NCBI GenBank assembly: GCA_963839165.1
Contig: CAWIUG010000005.1
Location: forward strand, 1,116,001 to 1,180,000
From: DATFVA01 sp963839165
GTDB taxonomy: Bacteria > Bacteroidota > Ignavibacteria > Ignavibacteriales > Ignavibacteriaceae
Reading direction: 5' to 3'
DNA length: 64,000 nt
Shown: positions 60,743 through 64,000 of the stretch, one piece after another
Layout: every line of letters starts with the position of its first letter
Numbering within the stretch: the first letter of the stretch is position 1
Program-made: the position numbers and the translations under genes
The notes under the pieces: model-generated
What the model was told of the DNA's origin: nothing
What the model saw: only the letters and a program-made list of their open reading frames with translations
Database searches by the model: none

Positions 60743-61759
60743 ATGAAATTTTCGAATGAAGTCTGGGTATTTATAGAACAGAGAGATGGTAAACCTGCCG
60801 ATGTAAGCTTTGAACTTCTCTGCAAGGCGCATAAGCTTGCACAGACGATGAAGGCTTCCGTAAAAGCCATTGTAATCGGTGATAATACGGAGGTAACCGC
60901 AAAGGAAACATTCCGCTACGGAGCCGATGAGGTTTTGCTGATTGATCATCCCTCGCTTAAATATTTCAGAACGATTCCATACAGCCGGATATTGACAAAG
61001 CTTATTGAGGAATTCGTTCCCCGGATAGTTTTATTTGGAGCCACTGTAATCGGCCGCGATCTCGCCCCGAGGGTAGCCTCGCATACTAAAAGCGGTCTAA
61101 CGGCCGATTGTACCGACCTCCAGATATCCGATGTTACTTATCTGAAAGAAAATTTCCCAAAACTGCTGCTGCAGATTCGTCCCGCTTTCGGGGGAAACAT
61201 CATCGCAACGATCATTACTCCCGACGTACCGGTGCAGATGGCTACCGTCCGCGAAGGAGTTATGGAGCTTACTCCCCTTCAAAAACCTAACCCTGAAAAA
61301 ATCACACGAATAAACTTTGAACCGGATCCCGCAGATGAGCTGGTAAGGATTATAGAGCAGCATCGGGAGGAGAATAAAGTGAATCTTAAGGCATCTCCGA
61401 TAATAGTTGCGGGAGGCTATGGACTGGGTACAAAGGATAATTTTAGACTGATCGAAGAACTGGCCCACACTATCGGCGCCGAGGTTGCCGGAAGCAGGGC
61501 CGCGGTGGATGCGGGGTTTGTAACGCCCGACAGACAGGTGGGACAAACAGGCGTAACCGTTCGTCCCAAACTTTACATAGCGGTTGGTATTTCCGGCGCT
61601 ATTCAGCACCGGGCTGGAATGCAGGAATCACAGAAGATAATTGCTATAAACACCGATCCCGAAGCCCCGATATTCGGTATAAGTCATTACGGCATCGTGG
61701 GCGACGCAACAGAAGTTATACCCGCTTTCATCGAAGCTTATAAAAATAAATTGAAATAA
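60743..61759 (+). CDS. etfA: Electron transfer flavoprotein alpha subunit
   Basis: 338 residues. The FAD domain is clear: VAGGYGLGTKDNFRLIEELA, GSRAAVDAGFVTPDRQVGQTGVTVRPKLYIAVGISGAIQHRAGM and IAINTDPEAPIFGISHYGIVGD. With EtfB it carries electrons from the acyl-CoA dehydrogenase 9 bases downstream to an ETF:quinone oxidoreductase outside the window. Confidence 0.95.
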   Translation: MKFSNEVWVFIEQRDGKPADVSFELLCKAHKLAQTMKASVKAIVIGDNTEVTAKETFRYGADEVLLIDHPSLKYFRTIPYSRILTKLIEEFVPRIVLFGATVIGRDLAPRVASHTKSGLTADCTDLQISDVTYLKENFPKLLLQIRPAFGGNIIATIITPDVPVQMATVREGVMELTPLQKPNPEKITRINFEPDPADELVRIIEQHREENKVNLKASPIIVAGGYGLGTKDNFRLIEELAHTIGAEVAGSRAAVDAGFVTPDRQVGQTGVTVRPKLYIAVGISGAIQHRAGMQESQKIIAINTDPEAPIFGISHYGIVGDATEVIPAFIEAYKNKLK

Positions 61760-61768
61760 GGTTTTACT

Positions 61769-63490
61769 ATGCCAAACTTTTTCACCGAAAACAGCGATCT
61801 GCAGTTCCATTTTAATAATCTGAATGTTCAGGAGATAGCCGCAATCCTTGAAGACGATTACACGCAGGCAAAGGAATACCGCTACGCCCCGATCGATTAC
61901 GATGACGCAATAGAAAATTACAGGAAGGCACTTGAGATAACAGGCGATATCGCCGGAAACTTTATAGCAGAACGTGCCGCTGATGTTGATGAAGATGGCG
62001 CAGTGCTGATCGATGGTAAAGTGAGTTACGCAAAAGGAACACAGGAGAATTTAAAAAGATTGTCGCAGGCCGATCTGATGGGACTGATATTTCCAAGAAA
62101 ATACGGAGGACTAAATGCTCCCTTCATGGTGTATATTATGTCTATTGAGCTTGTCTCCCGCGCCGATGCCTCATTGATGAACCTATATGGACTGCAGGAT
62201 ATTGCCGATACAATCAGGAAATTCGGAAATGAAGATCAGAGACAGGAATTTCTCCCCGGATTCTGTTCCGGCAAATATACCGGGGCAATGGCTCTTACAG
62301 AACCCGATGCGGGCTCTGACCTTCAGGCTGTTAAGCTTCACGCCTACCAGGATGAAAAAGGCAGCTGGTTCCTTAAAGGTGTTAAAAGATTTATAACAAA
62401 TGGAAATGGTGATATACTGCTTGTTCTGGCCAGGTCTGAACCGGGTACAAAAGACGGACGCGGACTGAGTATGTTCGTTTGCTACGGCGACGAAACTGTG
62501 AGAGTAAGAAGAATTGAGCATAAGCTCGGCATCCACGGTTCCCCTACCTGTGAACTTCAGTTTAACGATACTCCCGCTCAGTTAATAGGAAACAGGAGAT
62601 TCGGACTCATCAAATATGTATTCGAGCTGATGTTCCGCGCGAGGATGGGAGTATCCGCGCAGGCAATGGGAATCTCACAGGCAGCCTACGAAATGGCCGT
62701 AAAGTATGCACGTGAAAGAGAACAGTTCGGAAAACCGATCATCAATATACCGGTTGTTTCAAATATACTGATAGATATGAGGACCCTGCTTGAAGCCAAC
62801 CGGGCACTGCTTTATGAAGCTGCAAGGAGCGTTGATAAGAAGGAAGTACTTGAGATGCAGATCGAAAAGCTTAAAGAAGCAGGCAAAGGTACCCAGGAAG
62901 AAAACTTCAGACTTAAACAGCTTACGAAGGAAACAAACCTGCTCACCCCGATGTGCAAGTATGTTCTTACCGAATCGGCCAATAAGATTACGTACGATGC
63001 ATTGCAGATACATGGCGGAACAGGATATATGAAGGAATTTAAGATAGAAAGACTGGCACGGGACGCGAGGATTACAAACATTTATGAAGGTACCTCTCAG
63101 CTCCAGGTTGTTGCGGCAATAGGAGGCGTGTTTAATGATGTGCTCGGCTACAGGTTCGATGAGAAGGAAAAGAAAGAATACAGAGGCGGCGTCGCTCCTT
63201 TACGTAATCACCTGGTAGAGATAAGGGAGATATTAAAGGACTGTATTAAGTATGTAACTGATAAAAAGGATCCCGCTTTCCAGGAAGTTGTTGGAAAAGA
63301 TCTTCTTGAACTTTATACGTATCTCGTTGTCGGTTACCTGCTTCTCGATCAGGCTGAGATCGAACCGCAGAAAGTTTTCTCAGCCAACCGGTATATACTT
63401 TATTCACTTGCAAACGCAAGAAAGAATGCTGAGTCGATTAAGGACGGCTTATTCAACGATATACTTCACGCGGAAGAAATTTTAGCTTAA
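61769..63490 (+). CDS. Acyl-CoA dehydrogenase, long form
   Basis: 573 residues, against about 380 for the common enzyme; the extra length is N-terminal (about 80) and C-terminal (about 100). FAD-binding: MALTEPDAGSDLQAVKL and FITNGNGDILLVLARS. Catalytic base Glu near 440 in NIYEGTSQLQ. CoA-binding LGIHGSPTCELQF. Cotranscribed with etfBA, so it is a fatty-acid or amino-acid acyl-CoA oxidation step using this ETF. Chain-length specificity is not visible. Confidence 0.92.
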   Translation: MPNFFTENSDLQFHFNNLNVQEIAAILEDDYTQAKEYRYAPIDYDDAIENYRKALEITGDIAGNFIAERAADVDEDGAVLIDGKVSYAKGTQENLKRLSQADLMGLIFPRKYGGLNAPFMVYIMSIELVSRADASLMNLYGLQDIADTIRKFGNEDQRQEFLPGFCSGKYTGAMALTEPDAGSDLQAVKLHAYQDEKGSWFLKGVKRFITNGNGDILLVLARSEPGTKDGRGLSMFVCYGDETVRVRRIEHKLGIHGSPTCELQFNDTPAQLIGNRRFGLIKYVFELMFRARMGVSAQAMGISQAAYEMAVKYAREREQFGKPIINIPVVSNILIDMRTLLEANRALLYEAARSVDKKEVLEMQIEKLKEAGKGTQEENFRLKQLTKETNLLTPMCKYVLTESANKITYDALQIHGGTGYMKEFKIERLARDARITNIYEGTSQLQVVAAIGGVFNDVLGYRFDEKEKKEYRGGVAPLRNHLVEIREILKDCIKYVTDKKDPAFQEVVGKDLLELYTYLVVGYLLLDQAEIEPQKVFSANRYILYSLANARKNAESIKDGLFNDILHAEEILA

Positions 63491-63519
63491 AAATTGATCC
63501 AATAAAAGGTGAGATAAAA

Positions 63520-63732
63520 ATGACAGATAAACAAATCTTCTACTACAAAATTTTTGATGATAAAGAACGTCTCAACTATATGAAATCATCGCTTCCTCAC
63601 AGCGAGCTCGAGAGCCTTCTGAGGGAGTATGAGAGAAATCATCAGAAATATTTCAATCCTGAGTTCATTCAGTTCCTCAGAGAAAAGGACATTGAAGCTG
63701 AACTGATCGAAGTCAGCGACATTTCCTATTAA
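63520..63732 (+). CDS. Small hypothetical protein after the acyl-CoA dehydrogenase
   Basis: 70 residues, soluble, charged, helical (PHSELESLLREYERNHQKYFNPEFIQFLREKDIEAELIEVSDISY). AGGTGAG before the ATG is a fair ribosome site. No domain recognised. It follows the dehydrogenase by 29 bases and is probably the last gene of that operon. Confidence 0.6.
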   Translation: MTDKQIFYYKIFDDKERLNYMKSSLPHSELESLLREYERNHQKYFNPEFIQFLREKDIEAELIEVSDISY

Positions 63733-63736
63733 TTTA

Positions 63737-63820
63737 TTGCCGTCGGTTAAAACCGTATCCGTCGGTTAAAACCGTATCCGTCGGTTAAAACCAATATCCG
63801 TCGGTTAAAACCGACGGCAA
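63737..63820 (+). repeat. Four-copy palindromic array CCGTCGGTTAAAACC
   Basis: The 15-mer starts at 63740, 63759, 63778 and 63798 (steps 19, 19 and 20). The array opens with TTGCCGTCGG and closes with CCGACGGCAA, so the ends are inverted repeats and it can fold as one long hairpin with internal copies. Confidence 0.9.
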
Positions 63821-63833
63821 TATTAATTATTTG

Positions 63834-63899
63834 CCGTTGACTTTAGCCAACGGACAAAGGTTCCAGCCCATACATCTATTACCGTTGGCTTTAGCCAAA
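63834..63899 (+). repeat. Second palindrome family (CCGTTGGCTTTAGCCAACGG type), two copies
   Basis: CCGTTGACTTTAGCCAACGG (63834-63853) and ACCGTTGGCTTTAGCCAAAC (63880-63899), 46 bases apart, beside the four-copy array. Each folds as a hairpin with a CTTTAG-like centre. Confidence 0.85.
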
Positions 63900-63995
63900 C
63901 TGCAGATCAATCCTTTTTTGTCTTAATTTTGATTCTTATTTTGACTAAATTTTAAAGTTAATTTTTCTGTATCATATTGTTTTAAGGACACACTA

Positions 63996-64000
63996 ATGAA
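63996..64000 (+). CDS. Possible start of the next gene (cut by window end)
   Basis: An ATG five bases before the window edge, with AAGGA 8-12 bases upstream. Nothing about the product is known. Confidence 0.3.

Noticed and set aside
63737..63820. CRISPR-like regular spacing of a 15-base repeat
   Set aside because: The interval between copies is only 4-5 bases and not a unique spacer; no cas genes are nearby; repeats are palindromic with inverted ends.

Overview
The window is about 42% GC, densely coded, and most resembles a Gram-negative member of the Ignavibacteria/Chlorobi/Bacteroidota group. The supporting signs are a cytochrome-b558 type SdhC-SdhA-SdhB operon, a TonB-dependent receptor under a cobalamin riboswitch, many signal-peptide outer-membrane proteins, weak Shine-Dalgarno sequences at many starts, and short palindromic repeats typical of these genomes. 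I see no integrase, transposase, phage gene or CRISPR array. The assignment is inferred from gene content and not from a marker-gene tree.

Layout. 1-4.2 kb (minus): the main part of an AddB-like nuclease, a CYTH protein and a methyltransferase. 4.2-8.6 kb (plus): an outer-membrane protein, an M14 peptidase, an ECF sigma factor with a small partner, UspA, a zinc-ribbon protein and ribosomal protein S21. 8.7-15.5 kb: LOG-family protein, PBP4-type DacB, SecG, tRNA-Met(CAU), M48 lipoprotein protease, ObgE and a long acidic protein. 15.6-19.3 kb: succinate dehydrogenase. 20.2-23.1 kb: cobalamin riboswitch, BtuB-like receptor (signal peptide out of frame) and a small membrane protein. 23.2-28.3 kb: ATP-grasp ligase divergent from a C39-like peptidase and an isochorismatase-family enzyme, then a ZU5-like lipoprotein and a TPR protein. 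28.5-33.5 kb: two MscS channels flanking a 1012-residue protein with a degenerate P-loop. 33.5-40.3 kb: GNAT-nitrilase fusion and a LolA/FtsX/ABC/beta-barrel operon. 40.6-50 kb: mixed metabolic and signalling genes, including a six-PAS histidine kinase. 50.2-51.2 kb: copper delivery genes (SCO, PCu(A)C). 51.5-58.5 kb: a redox and sensing locus. 58.6-63.7 kb: PAP2 phosphatase, then EtfB-EtfA-acyl-CoA dehydrogenase.

The most interesting region is 51.5-58.5 kb. It encodes a membrane-anchored GcvH-like protein without the lipoyl lysine, a four-cluster ferredoxin-like protein, an NrfD/HybB-type quinone-interacting membrane protein, a second lysine-less GcvH-like protein with a four-cysteine N-terminus (split by a one-base shift), a sensor kinase whose periplasmic domain carries two c-type haem motifs, a sigma-54 activator and an archaemetzincin-type protease. 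A 15-bp sequence recurs upstream of both halves of the locus. There is no hydrogenase, molybdopterin or other catalytic subunit nearby. I infer a haem-sensed, quinone-linked redox module of unknown substrate.

The intergenic regions carry several repeat families: an 11-bp tandem repeat at two loci in opposite orientation, a 9-bp tandem repeat at two loci, and at least four REP-like palindrome families.
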